NCBI GenBank assembly: GCA_040766585.1
Contig: JAXGQE010000001.1
Location: 62,001 to 126,000, forward strand
Direction of reading: 5' to 3'
Length of the DNA: 64,000 nucleotides
DNA from: JAXGQE01 sp040766585
GTDB taxonomy: Bacteria; Bacillota; SLNR01
Position 1 is the first letter of the stretch. Each line of letters opens with the position of its first letter. Under the pieces are notes generated by a model. That model saw nothing but the letters and a program-made list of their open reading frames with translations. It was not told the origin of the DNA and did not search any database. This document shows positions 16,087 to 25,175 of the stretch, in pieces. Position numbers and translations under genes: made by a program.

Positions 16087-17343
16087 TTATGAATGAACGG
16101 GCGGTATGTTTTTCATCGTCAGATCATAGATCAGATACTGCTTTCGAAGATTCTTGAAATCATTCAGCTCATCCTGATAGGCCGTCACCACCTGCTGAGG
16201 GCTGAGTCCTTGTTCCAGCCACTGCCCAAAACGATCGGTCCCCATCACTTTGTCAAACATCACAATGGTGGTATCCGTGCTTTTGGGAACGACAAAATCA
16301 TCTTTGAGTTGTTTGGCATAAATCAGGGCATAGAACCCCGACAGTGCCGGATTGAAACTGCGGTAATCGTAGATCTCCAGACGGACCCCGCCGGATGAAC
16401 CCTTGGGTTCAGGGATGTATTGAACCCCCGGTAGTCCCGCATTGTTCAAAAGATCGGCAAACTGCTGCGAATCAATGCCGGTTCCACCGATCCAGGTAAA
16501 CTGATCCTGCTGCCCCACCCGGGTGCCTTCTCCCAGGCCGGTGGCCATATAGCCGAATGCAGACTGGATCGTCTGAATGCTGGGCGATGTGCCTACAAAT
16601 TCCAGTCCGGTATCCTGATAAATCATGTCCCGGGTATATCCAGACATGGGAATCACCGTCACATCCGCGCCGATTATCCGATTGTAGAAACGCGCCAGTT
16701 CACCGGCTGTCATTCCGTGGGCCATGGGCAGATTGTCCACCCCCACAAACGTTTTGAACCGATCTTCCAGCACCGGCCCTTCCACAATCATACCGCCCAC
16801 CGGATTGGGTCGATCCAGGACAATCATGGGCAGCCCGTCTCTGCGGCAGGCATCCATGCAGTAGTTCATCGTAGACATATAGGTATACGTCCGGGACCCG
16901 ATATCCTGGATATCGAAAATCAGCACATCGATTCCCTCCAGCATGGCCTCGGTGGGCTTCCGCGTTGCCCCGTACAGACTGTACACCGGGATTCCCAGCT
17001 CCGGATGAGTGTACGATTCTACATACTCGCCGGCTTTGGCCTTGCCGTCAATTCCGTGTTCCGGCCCGTAGAGAGCCACCAGATGAATGTCCGGATCGTC
17101 CGCCATGACGGAAATCAGATCCTCCCCTGTACTGAGAACACCGGTTTGGTTGGTCACCAGGCCGACCCGTTTTCCGGAAACCAGCTCTTTATATTCTTCC
17201 AGGAATACTTCACACCCAAGCCGAAAAACCACAGGATCCGGGTCGGGATCCGGCGGCGGGTCAAATATGCTGCAGCCGGCAGTCAGAATCACAAAAGCCA
17301 GGCAGCCGCTTAGAATAGTCTGAAACCGCTTCCGCGTTATCAT
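16087..17343 (-). CDS. DUF1343 lipoprotein, NamZ-type exo-beta-N-acetylmuramidase
   Basis: A 418-residue protein with a lipoprotein signal (hydrophobic segment ending in LTAGCS, Cys about residue 24) and a short Pro/Asp linker. A DUF1343 domain follows, with VTNQTG, YGPEHGIDG, DIQDIGSRTYTY and LDRPNPVGG, all conserved in NamZ/YbbC. NamZ removes terminal MurNAc from peptidoglycan fragments during wall recycling; activity here is inferred from the family. The ATG follows GGAGGTGCGAA. It lies immediately downstream of hypB but faces an envelope-protein neighbourhood (CtpA, Lnt-like). Confidence 0.88.
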   Translation of the reverse strand: MITRKRFQTILSGCLAFVILTAGCSIFDPPPDPDPDPVVFRLGCEVFLEEYKELVSGKRVGLVTNQTGVLSTGEDLISVMADDPDIHLVALYGPEHGIDGKAKAGEYVESYTHPELGIPVYSLYGATRKPTEAMLEGIDVLIFDIQDIGSRTYTYMSTMNYCMDACRRDGLPMIVLDRPNPVGGMIVEGPVLEDRFKTFVGVDNLPMAHGMTAGELARFYNRIIGADVTVIPMSGYTRDMIYQDTGLEFVGTSPSIQTIQSAFGYMATGLGEGTRVGQQDQFTWIGGTGIDSQQFADLLNNAGLPGVQYIPEPKGSSGGVRLEIYDYRSFNPALSGFYALIYAKQLKDDFVVPKSTDTTIVMFDKVMGTDRFGQWLEQGLSPQQVVTAYQDELNDFKNLRKQYLIYDLTMKNIPPVHS

Positions 17344-17419
17344 TTCGCACCTCCGAGTTTACACAGCATTCCATGGATACCCTAAGGACGATACACGGCA
17401 GGGGGTTGTTCCGTATTCG

Positions 17420-18076
17420 CTACCCTCTTTTTTTCTGCAGTTCTTCCCTCAGCCATGTGCTGAGAGCCTGAGAACTGGCGGCATCCGCGCCGACCCTGAA
17501 AATATGGATATCGGGCTGGATTCCCTGGATTTCTTTTTCCACTTTTTCTATGTCATACGGCAGGTATTGCAAAAGATCCACTTTGTTCATCACAACCGCT
17601 TTGGAGTTGCGGAACATCCCCGGATATTTCAAAGGTTTGTCTTCTCCCTCGGGAATACTGAGAACCGTCATCTTGAAATCTTCGCCCAGGTCGTATTCCG
17701 CCGGGCAGACCAGGTTGCCTATGTTCTCGATGAAAAGAATATCCGGCATGTCACCAATATCATCGATGCATCCGGCGATCATTTTGGCATCCAGATGGCA
17801 GCCTCCCATGGTGTTGATCTGGATTGCCGGTACATCCATCTTCGCAATCCGTTCAGCATCCCGGCTGGTCTGCACATCTCCTTCAATAACAGCCACACTC
17901 AAGTTCTTTTTCAGTTCCGGAATGATCTTCTCCAGAATGGATGTTTTCCCCGCCCCCGGAGATCCGGTCATATTCACAACCAGTGTGCGGCCGGCAAATC
18001 TCTCTCTCAGCATAGCCGCCTGGGTTCGGTTATTCTCAAGCACATGCGTCTTTAACCCTACTTTCACAATCATCAT
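17420..18076 (-). CDS. hypB: Hydrogenase nickel incorporation GTPase HypB
   Basis: A 218-residue SIMIBI GTPase that inserts nickel into [NiFe]-hydrogenase precursors together with HypA. Visible motifs are the P-loop GSPGAGKT (about 38-45), the metal-site segment NTMGGCHLDAKM, ENIGNLVCPAEYDLGE and the guanine-specificity motif NKVDLL. There is no His-rich N-terminus. The start is uncertain: tandem ATGs at 18076 and 18073 sit almost on GGGAGG, and an in-frame GTG at 18067 has better spacing. No hypA or hydrogenase genes are adjacent, so partners must be elsewhere. Confidence 0.93.
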   Translation of the reverse strand: MMIVKVGLKTHVLENNRTQAAMLRERFAGRTLVVNMTGSPGAGKTSILEKIIPELKKNLSVAVIEGDVQTSRDAERIAKMDVPAIQINTMGGCHLDAKMIAGCIDDIGDMPDILFIENIGNLVCPAEYDLGEDFKMTVLSIPEGEDKPLKYPGMFRNSKAVVMNKVDLLQYLPYDIEKVEKEIQGIQPDIHIFRVGADAASSQALSTWLREELQKKRG

Positions 18077-18090
18077 CCTCCCCAATGAAA

Positions 18091-18130
18091 TAAAAGAAAA
18101 CCTGATGCTACACTGATGGTAGCATTCAGG
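18091..18130 (-). terminator. Intrinsic terminator of the arsR-zntA operon
   Basis: On the minus strand CCTGAATGCTA pairs with TAGCATCAGG (one bulge) and is followed by TTTTCTTTTA. It separates zntA from hypB. Confidence 0.8.
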
Positions 18131-18162
18131 CTTTCAAGTGTCAAGACAGCGCCCTTAGCTGC

Positions 18163-20325
18163 TCAAATCTGTAGATCCCGGAACCCCATGAGCCTCATAC
18201 CGTTGAGAATAACCAGCAGAGCCGCCCCGGTATCGGCAAAGACCGCCATCCACAGATTGGCAACCCCCATGAATGTCAGCGCCAGGAAAACCGCTTTGAT
18301 GCCGATGGAAAAGAGGATATTCTGCTTAATAATGCTCAGAGCCTGGCGGCCCAACTGCAGTCCAAAAGCCAGCTTGCTCAGGTCATCCGACATCAGGGCA
18401 ACATCCGCGGTTTCCAGTGCAGCGTCGGTACCGGCCGCACCCATGGCGATCCCTACCGTTGCCGCAGCCAGAGCCGGGGCATCATTAACCCCATCCCCAA
18501 TCATGGCCACCCGGCGGTGATTACCGCGGATTTCTTTCACGGCTTCCACTTTTTCCTCAGGCAAAAGCCCAGCCCGGACATCGTCGATTCCCATCTTTTC
18601 GGCCACCACATGAGCCGCCGCCGGATGGTCTCCGGTGAGCATGACCATATGCTGGATTCCCGCTGCCCTCAGACGATCCAGAGCCGAGTTGGAACCGGCT
18701 CGAATCTTGTCTGCCAGGGCGATGATCCCGACCACCACATCGTCTTTCATCACCACTGCAACCGTTCGTCCCTGGCAATGCTGGATCCGCACCAGCTCCG
18801 CCCAGTGATCGTCCACATGGCGGGTATTAACCACCCGAATACGGTGGTCTCCCATATTCCCGGATACGCCAATCCCCGGCTGCGATTCAAAATGGCTGAC
18901 CTCCGCCAGGACCAGTCCCTGCTCCTGGCTGTACTCCACAATGGCCCGGGCTGCCGGGTGCTCTGAATAGCGCTCCACCGCCGCCGCCAAAGCCACCACC
19001 TCGTCGGATGTATACGATTTCTCTGGAACCACATCCTCCACCGCCAGCCGCCCCTCGGTTAATGTCCCGGTCTTGTCAAATGCGACTGCCTGGATCCGGC
19101 CCAGGTCCTCCAGGTACGCTCCCCCTTTAATCAGCAGACCCTGCCGGGAAGCATTCCCAATGGCAGAAACAATGGATACCGGAGTGGATATGACCAGTGC
19201 GCAGGGACAGGATATGACCAGCAGAACCAGGGCTTTGTAGAACCACGGTGTAAACGGCTGCCCCAAAAACAGCACCGGTACAGCCACCAGAGCTACGGCT
19301 CCCATAATCACCGCCGGTGTATAGTAGCGGGCAAACACGTCCACAAACTGCTGGGAAGGGGCTTTTTGAGCCTGGGCCTCCTCCACCAGGTGCATAATCC
19401 GGCCAATGGTGTTATCCTTGGCCAGCCGGGTCACTTCAATGGTCAAAGAACCGGTGCCGTTGACGGTACCGGCAAACACATCGTCCCCCTGATCTTTGTC
19501 AACCGGAACCGATTCCCCCGTCACAGGAGACTGATCCACGCTGCTGAACCCCGATAAAACGGTGCCGTCCATGGGGATCCTTTCTCCCGGTTTGACCCGG
19601 ATCCGATCGCCCACCGACAGCGCGTCCACCGGCAGAATGAATTCAGATCCTTCCCGGATAACCAACGCTTCCTGGGGTGCCAGCTCCATCAGGGCACGGA
19701 CCGAACGCCGCGTTCGATCCATACTGAACGCCTGAAGGGAATTTCCCAATGAGAATAAGAACACCACCACAGCTGCTTCATTCCATTCACCAATGGCTGC
19801 TGCCCCTACGGCTGCTATGGTCATCAGCAGATTCATGTCCGGCACCATGGCTCTCAGGGAAAACAACCCGATCCGAACCACATGGTATCCGCCAATGATC
19901 ATGCTGGCCAGATACATGGGAATGATCCATTCAGGGGCTGCCCCCATGAAGTTCATGGTAAAAGCCGCCGCTAGAATCACGCCTGAAGCAGCGGTCATCT
20001 GGGTTCTTCTTTCCTTCCACACGGAACCCTCTTCCGGTCGAGCCATCGTCCCCTGGACGACTGTACCCTTGTACCCGGAATCCTGTACGGTCTGTAAAAG
20101 CAGGGATACCGGCACCGCATGGTCAACCGTCAGTTTACCGGTAGCAAATACCAAAGTTGCCTGGTGGACCCCTTTCAAAGAAGCCACCTTCTTTTCCAGT
20201 TTGGCCGCACAGTTGGCACAGTCTAAACCGGATATCATGATCTCTGTTTTCCTAACAACCTCTTCCGGCTGGTTGGTTCTCTGCTGCATGGTTTCCATAG
20301 TATACTCGCCTGCACGACTGTTCAA
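18163..20325 (-). CDS. zntA: Heavy-metal-exporting P1B-type ATPase (Zn/Cd/Pb group)
   Basis: A 720-residue heavy-metal pump. An N-terminal HMA domain carries GLDCANC (Cys36/Cys39). Transmembrane helices, the actuator TGES (about 269), the CPC metal site at 373-375, phosphorylation motif DKTGT (417-421), SEHP histidine loop and GDGVNDAP hinge follow in order. The last helices (NLWMAVFADTGAALLVILNGMRL) contain the Asp typical of Zn/Cd/Pb transporters. The TTG at 20325 has GGAGG eight bases upstream, whereas the ATG at 20298 lacks a site. It is 27 bases after an ArsR-type repressor gene with a palindromic operator, which supports metal-induced expression. Confidence 0.94.
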   Translation of the reverse strand: MNSRAGEYTMETMQQRTNQPEEVVRKTEIMISGLDCANCAAKLEKKVASLKGVHQATLVFATGKLTVDHAVPVSLLLQTVQDSGYKGTVVQGTMARPEEGSVWKERRTQMTAASGVILAAAFTMNFMGAAPEWIIPMYLASMIIGGYHVVRIGLFSLRAMVPDMNLLMTIAAVGAAAIGEWNEAAVVVFLFSLGNSLQAFSMDRTRRSVRALMELAPQEALVIREGSEFILPVDALSVGDRIRVKPGERIPMDGTVLSGFSSVDQSPVTGESVPVDKDQGDDVFAGTVNGTGSLTIEVTRLAKDNTIGRIMHLVEEAQAQKAPSQQFVDVFARYYTPAVIMGAVALVAVPVLFLGQPFTPWFYKALVLLVISCPCALVISTPVSIVSAIGNASRQGLLIKGGAYLEDLGRIQAVAFDKTGTLTEGRLAVEDVVPEKSYTSDEVVALAAAVERYSEHPAARAIVEYSQEQGLVLAEVSHFESQPGIGVSGNMGDHRIRVVNTRHVDDHWAELVRIQHCQGRTVAVVMKDDVVVGIIALADKIRAGSNSALDRLRAAGIQHMVMLTGDHPAAAHVVAEKMGIDDVRAGLLPEEKVEAVKEIRGNHRRVAMIGDGVNDAPALAAATVGIAMGAAGTDAALETADVALMSDDLSKLAFGLQLGRQALSIIKQNILFSIGIKAVFLALTFMGVANLWMAVFADTGAALLVILNGMRLMGFRDLQI

Positions 20326-20352
20326 TGGCCTTACCTCCGCATCAAAATATAT

Positions 20353-20733
20353 TTATCCGTTATTCCAGGATGCATGTTCCAGATGTTCCAACCCTTGAGC
20401 AAACAGGGTGTGGACATGATCATCATCCAGTGAATAGAACACCTGCTTGCCATCCCGGCGATTTTTCACCAGACGGAAATTGCGCAAAATCCTCAGCTGA
20501 TGGGATATGGCCGACTGGCTCATATCCAGGGCAGCCGCTAGATCGCAAACGCACATCTCCCTTTTCCGGAGAAAATGCATGATCCGTATTCGTGTCGGAT
20601 CGCCCAGGGTTTTAAAGATTTCAGCCAAGCCTGTCACTGTTTGATCCGGCAGCTGCACCTGCTTCATTTCAGCTACAACTTCAGGATGGATCACGGTAAC
20701 CGCGCAGCTGTCATCGCTGAACTGATTTTTCAC
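20353..20733 (-). CDS. ArsR/SmtB-family metal-responsive repressor (CadC/CzrA-like)
   Basis: A 126-residue winged-helix repressor. Numbered from the GTG at 20733, it has Cys10, the CVC pair (Cys61, Cys63) in EMCVCDLA as in CadC, and a C-terminal helix DDDHVHTLFAQGLEHLEH with the Asp/His ligands of SmtB/CzrA alpha-5 sites. It could therefore bind soft metals at one site and zinc at the other. The recognition helix is MSQSAISHQLRIL. The GTG start lies seven bases after GGAGG; upstream ATGs overlap the operator. It heads the operon with zntA and is probably autoregulated. Confidence 0.93.
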   Translation of the reverse strand: MKNQFSDDSCAVTVIHPEVVAEMKQVQLPDQTVTGLAEIFKTLGDPTRIRIMHFLRKREMCVCDLAAALDMSQSAISHQLRILRNFRLVKNRRDGKQVFYSLDDDHVHTLFAQGLEHLEHASWNNG

Positions 20734-20748
20734 AATCATCCCTCCTAT

Positions 20749-20768
20749 ATATGAACATGCGTTCATAT
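20749..20768. promoter_or_regulatory. ArsR-type operator palindrome
   Basis: Perfect inverted repeat ATATGAAC-ATGC-GTTCATAT, located between the -10 element and the start codon of the repressor gene and covering the expected start site. Sequence and position match known ArsR/SmtB operators. Confidence 0.85.
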
Positions 20769-20770
20769 GT

Positions 20771-20799
20771 ATTATACCGAACGACGGTTTCTTTGTCCA
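20771..20799 (-). promoter_or_regulatory. Promoter of the arsR-zntA operon
   Basis: On the minus strand TGGACA (20799-20794) and TATAAT (20776-20771) are separated by 17 bp. The operator begins three bases downstream of the -10. Confidence 0.7.
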
Positions 20800-20800
20800 T

Positions 20801-20828
20801 AGAAAACCTGCAGAAATCTCTGCAGGTT
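20801..20828 (-). terminator. Intrinsic terminator of the RND efflux operon
   Basis: On the minus strand AACCTGCAGA-GATT-TCTGCAGGTT (10-bp perfect stem) is followed by TTTTCT. It lies just upstream of the arsR promoter and insulates it from the RND genes. Confidence 0.85.
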
Positions 20829-20883
20829 TATGTGTTCTTTTCTCTCCTCGAAGCCAATGCTGGCCAACTGTGCAGAATGGACC

Positions 20884-23800
20884 CTATCGTCCTTTTGCCG
20901 ATGCAGCAGCCAGAGCCGTCAGTCGTTTTCCGGTATCATCCAGAAGAGTGTACAGCACAGGGATGAAAAACAGGGTCAAAAGCGTAGAGAACATCAGACC
21001 GCCAATAACCACCGTCGCCAGAGGAGCCAGCAGCTCACTGCCGTCTCCGATTCCCAGAGCCATGGGGAAAAGGCCCAGAACCGTGGTCAGTGTAGTCATC
21101 AGGATGGGCCGCAGCCGGGTTTCCCCCGCCAGATAAATGGCTTCATCCCGTTCTGTCTTCTCTTCTCTCAGCTGATTGATATAGTCCACCAGAACAATGG
21201 CATTGTTAACCACAATGCCGGCCAGCATAATGATGCCGATCACAGAGGGTATGTTGACTGTTCGTCCTGTGACAATGAGGCTTCCGATTACCCCCACCAG
21301 GGCAAAGGGAACGGAGAACATGATGGTCAGGGGATGCACCAGGGATTCAAACTGGGATGCCATCACCATATACACCAAAACCACCGCCAGACCGAAGGCA
21401 AAGAACAGGTCCCCGAACGCTTCCCACATGTCCTGGTTCTGGCCCCCGTACTCGATGCTGTACCCGCTGGGCAGATTCAGTTCCCCCATGGTGGCTCGAA
21501 CATCATCGGTAACGCTGCCCAGATCGCGGCCAAACACGCCCATGCTGACTTCCACAATTCTTGCCTGGTCTTCACGTCCGATAGCCACCGGCCCCTGCTC
21601 CAGCTCAAATCGAGCCAGTTCACCCAGCGGAATGGTATTCCCCAGGGGTGTAACCAGAGGCATCCACTGCAGATCCCCGGCTGTTGCCACCATCTCCGGA
21701 TCAAGGCGGACCAAGACATCAATTTCGTCCCCCTCCAGGCGATAGCGGGTGGCTGTCTGTCCGCTGATGCTGGAGCGGACAGCAGCAGCTGCCTGATACA
21801 CCGTCATGCCGTAAGTAATGGCAATATCTTTATCAATGATGATCCGCAGCTCCGGACGGCCGGCAGTGAAACTGCTTTCCACTTCCCGGGTACCCGGAAC
21901 CTGCCTGACCCGGGCTACCGCCTGGGTGGCCAGATCCTGCAGTATATCCAGATCGTCTCCCTTGATTTTAATCACAATGGGGTCACCGCCAAAGCCGCCC
22001 CCCATGAACATATCTGTCTCCTGGACGCTGATTTTAGCTCCAGGAACCTCCTTGAACTTCTCTCTCAGTTCTTCCACCACCAGCGCTGTTTTCCGGTCCC
22101 TCATGGCCCGCCCCACAATTTTCACATCCAGATGAGCCCGGTGAGGCTGAGCCGAAGTGGTCAGTGTGGATGCTCCCGATCCGCCCATGGTCAAAAAAAC
22201 GGATTCCAGCTCGGGTATCGTGTTCAGAATCTGCATCACTTTTTCAGTGACTACTTCTGTTTCGGCCATCCGGGATTCATTGGGCAGCCGAATATCCACC
22301 GTCAGGCGGGATTGATCCACGGTGGGCAGGAATTCTGTCCCCACCACCGGAATCATGGCTATCCCCAGGATCATAATCAGTACACCGAATGCCACTACCA
22401 TCTTACGGTGCTTCAGCACCCATTTCAACGAACGGCGATAGCGTTGGGCCAGAGAGAGAAAAACTCCGTCCCCCTGCTGGTTCCGCAGAGGACGAACCAT
22501 CAGGCGGGATGCCATCATCGGAATCAATGTCAGAGAAACCACCAGGGACATCAGCAGGGAAAAAATGACCGTCAGCGCCATTTCTTTGAAGACAACTGAA
22601 GCAAAGCCTTCCACATAAACCACCGGTAAAAAGACCACCACCGTCGTCAATGTGGACGCGCTGATGGCTTTTCCCACACCGGCGCTGCCCAACTGGGCTG
22701 CCTCCAAAGCGGAATACCCTTCCTGCCGATACCGGAAAATATTTTCCAGGACAACAATGGCGTTGTCCACCAGCATACCAACCCCCAGAGCCAGACCACC
22801 CAGAGAAAGCATGTTGAGCGTCAGTCCGGCAAAATGCACCAGTGTAAATGTGGTGATTACGGAAATGGGAATGGCCAGGCTGATCATCAGCGTGCTTCTG
22901 AAACTGCGTAAAAAGAGAAACAGCACCAGCACAGCCAGCAGGGCCCCGTTGACAGCCGAACGCCCCAGAACCCCAATGGATCGCTCCACAAATATGGACT
23001 GATCCATGATTTCTGTATAATCAATATCCGGATTCTCTTCTTTCAATACCTTCAGTTCCTGTTTCACCAGACGAGCTACCTGAACCGGATTGGCGCTGGT
23101 CTGCTTTTGCACCGTAATGGCCACGGATGGTTCACCGTTGAGAAGACTGTACCGGTCAACCTCCTTGTAGCCATCCGTTACTTCGGCGACATCCCGCAGC
23201 TTGACCACCACACCCTGGGCTCCGGGAACCGGTATATCCCGAATCTCTTCGATACTGCGAAACTCGCCCACTGTTCGAATCAGAAGATTGGTTTTTCCAT
23301 CTTCAATGGTTCCCCCCGGCAAATTCAGGTTCTGAGCCATCAGCGCCTGGGCGACCTGCGATGGAGCTACCCCGTAGGCTACCAGACTATCCGGGCGGAT
23401 ATCCACCAGAATTGCTCGCTCCAACCCGCCGGAAATAGTGATCGAGGCCACACCGTCCAGCCGCTCCAGCCGCCCTTTGAGGACTTCATCGGCATAGCGC
23501 CGGACGGATGAAATATCCCGGGAGCCGCCGACACCGATTTGCATCACCGGCATCAAAGTCGGATCGAATTTGAAGACCAGAGGACTGCTGGCATCGGGAG
23601 GCAGATACTGGCGGATCAAGTCCAGCTTTTCCCTCATCTCCAAAGTGGCAAAATCCATGTTGGTACCCCAGTTATATTCCACAATGACCATGGATGACCC
23701 ACTGGCCGATGACGATGTGATGCTTCGTACATTGTTTACCGTACCCATGGTTTCTTCCATGGGTCGGGTAATCATATTCTCAATTTCCAGAGGCCCGGCC

Positions 23801-23958
23801 CCCTCGTAGCTGGTTACCACGGCAGCCACCGGAAAATTCATTTCCGGCAGCAGATCAATATCCAGACGGGTCAGCGAAACGCCTCCTAAGAGCAATGTCA
23901 AAAGGACAATCATCACTACAGTAACCGGGTGATGAATGGAAAACTCAGATAGCTTCAC
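20884..23958 (-). CDS. RND-family efflux permease (AcrB/SwrC-like)
   Basis: A 1024-residue resistance-nodulation-division pump. It has 12 expected helices: one N-terminal (VTVVMIVLLTLLLGG), the clusters at about 330-480 and 850-1005, and two large extracytoplasmic loops. The helix-4 motif reads VGMLVDNAIVVLENIF, with a single Asp where AcrB has Asp-Asp. The second copy is GIVVNNAIVLVDYI. The GTG at 23958 overlaps the stop of the adaptor gene by four bases, so the pair is translationally coupled. In monoderm Firmicutes such pumps work without an outer-membrane channel, as SwrC of Bacillus does. The substrate is unknown. Confidence 0.94.
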   Translation of the reverse strand: MKLSEFSIHHPVTVVMIVLLTLLLGGVSLTRLDIDLLPEMNFPVAAVVTSYEGAGPLEIENMITRPMEETMGTVNNVRSITSSSASGSSMVIVEYNWGTNMDFATLEMREKLDLIRQYLPPDASSPLVFKFDPTLMPVMQIGVGGSRDISSVRRYADEVLKGRLERLDGVASITISGGLERAILVDIRPDSLVAYGVAPSQVAQALMAQNLNLPGGTIEDGKTNLLIRTVGEFRSIEEIRDIPVPGAQGVVVKLRDVAEVTDGYKEVDRYSLLNGEPSVAITVQKQTSANPVQVARLVKQELKVLKEENPDIDYTEIMDQSIFVERSIGVLGRSAVNGALLAVLVLFLFLRSFRSTLMISLAIPISVITTFTLVHFAGLTLNMLSLGGLALGVGMLVDNAIVVLENIFRYRQEGYSALEAAQLGSAGVGKAISASTLTTVVVFLPVVYVEGFASVVFKEMALTVIFSLLMSLVVSLTLIPMMASRLMVRPLRNQQGDGVFLSLAQRYRRSLKWVLKHRKMVVAFGVLIMILGIAMIPVVGTEFLPTVDQSRLTVDIRLPNESRMAETEVVTEKVMQILNTIPELESVFLTMGGSGASTLTTSAQPHRAHLDVKIVGRAMRDRKTALVVEELREKFKEVPGAKISVQETDMFMGGGFGGDPIVIKIKGDDLDILQDLATQAVARVRQVPGTREVESSFTAGRPELRIIIDKDIAITYGMTVYQAAAAVRSSISGQTATRYRLEGDEIDVLVRLDPEMVATAGDLQWMPLVTPLGNTIPLGELARFELEQGPVAIGREDQARIVEVSMGVFGRDLGSVTDDVRATMGELNLPSGYSIEYGGQNQDMWEAFGDLFFAFGLAVVLVYMVMASQFESLVHPLTIMFSVPFALVGVIGSLIVTGRTVNIPSVIGIIMLAGIVVNNAIVLVDYINQLREEKTERDEAIYLAGETRLRPILMTTLTTVLGLFPMALGIGDGSELLAPLATVVIGGLMFSTLLTLFFIPVLYTLLDDTGKRLTALAAASAKGR

Positions 23959-25106
23959 TGTTCTTCACCCCATCCGCGCACCGCAACCGGATCCTGATCC
24001 TCCAGGAACTGCTGGCCGGATACGACCACCCACTCTCCTTCTTCGATCCCATCGGTGATTTCCACCAGTTCGTTGGTATGAAACCCGGTCTTTACCTCTC
24101 TGATCGCCGCTTTCTGGTCCATGACAACGAACACATACGTTCCTTCGTAGCGCTCCAGAACCGCCTCCCGAGGCAGTGTGAGCACATTTTCATATGTCTG
24201 AGCGGGAATCTCGACTCGGGCAAACATTCCGATCAATACTCCCTTTTCATACAGTGAATGACTCTTTTCCAGTTCATCCAGGCGCATGCGCACGGTAAAC
24301 GCCCGTGTTTGGGCATTCAGCACCGGAGATACCGTTTCCACAGACCCCCACAAGGGGTATTCGGAATAGGCAGGAATATGGATGATCCCTTCCAGATCTT
24401 TTTCAATCCGCCCAATCTGGTTTTCGAAGACATGAATATCTACATACATTTTTGAGGTGTCCAGCAGGATAGCTACCGGGTTGCCGCTGGCCACCACACT
24501 GCCTGGCACCACTGATACGATGCCCACAGTCCCTCCCACCTGGGCTTTGACGGTCATATTTTCTTTTTGTGCTTCGGCCTGGGCCAGGGCACTCTCCAGC
24601 TGGCCCAGCTGGGCTGCGATGATCTGCATTTCACTCATCAGCTGCGTTACCTGGGTCAGCCGGTCAAAGTCCGGATCCGGCAGAATGTCATCCTCCGAAT
24701 CACCCAGGAGCTCATCCTCTTCGGCTTCAATCTCGTCCATGCGTTCATTGAGGTCATCGATGGCATCTTCCAGTTCTTCAATCTGCTCGCTGATCTGTTC
24801 ATCATCCAACTGGGCAATGACGTCATCTTTCTTCACGGAATCGCCCAGTTCCACATAGACTTCTTTCACAAATCCGCTGCTCAGAGAAATCACGGGGATT
24901 TCTCCCCCTCCGGTTACCCGGCCGCTGAACCGCAAATAGTCGGTCAAATCTTCCCGAGCAGCTTCCTGAACCATGACTGCCACCGGGTCCTGGGTTTGAC
25001 CATCCGGCAGCTGACCGTTGTCTGTGGATGTGCAGCCCAGAAGGGATGTCAGCAAAACACCCATCAGCCATAGAATGCCTATTTGTTTCTTCCATCTGTT
25101 TCTCAT
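23955..25106 (-). CDS. RND efflux adaptor (membrane fusion protein), lipoprotein
   Basis: A 383-residue HlyD/AcrA-family periplasmic-adaptor homologue. A lipoprotein signal ends at LLGCTS (Cys about 25). Two half-lipoyl segments (around SSGFVKEVYVELGDSVKKDD and VKAQVGGTVGIVSVVPGS) flank a strongly acidic coiled coil (about 105-165, rich in Glu and Asp). A beta-barrel and membrane-proximal domain follow. The ATG follows GGAGGGTTATCA. It is coupled to the RND permease and lies 69 bases after csaB with no evident terminator between, so it may be co-transcribed with the surface-polymer cluster. Confidence 0.93.
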   Translation of the reverse strand: MRNRWKKQIGILWLMGVLLTSLLGCTSTDNGQLPDGQTQDPVAVMVQEAAREDLTDYLRFSGRVTGGGEIPVISLSSGFVKEVYVELGDSVKKDDVIAQLDDEQISEQIEELEDAIDDLNERMDEIEAEEDELLGDSEDDILPDPDFDRLTQVTQLMSEMQIIAAQLGQLESALAQAEAQKENMTVKAQVGGTVGIVSVVPGSVVASGNPVAILLDTSKMYVDIHVFENQIGRIEKDLEGIIHIPAYSEYPLWGSVETVSPVLNAQTRAFTVRMRLDELEKSHSLYEKGVLIGMFARVEIPAQTYENVLTLPREAVLERYEGTYVFVVMDQKAAIREVKTGFHTNELVEITDGIEEGEWVVVSGQQFLEDQDPVAVRGWGEEQ

Positions 25107-25175
25107 TGATAACCCTCCATTTGTCGGTCAAACTGCCCTTTCTCATGTTCCAGTTGAACGGAAGGATCCCTTCCT

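Noticed and set aside
20830..22599. 589-codon open frame on the plus strand
   Set aside because: It is the reverse-complement shadow of the RND permease gene, with low-complexity His/Gln-rich translation and no ribosome site.
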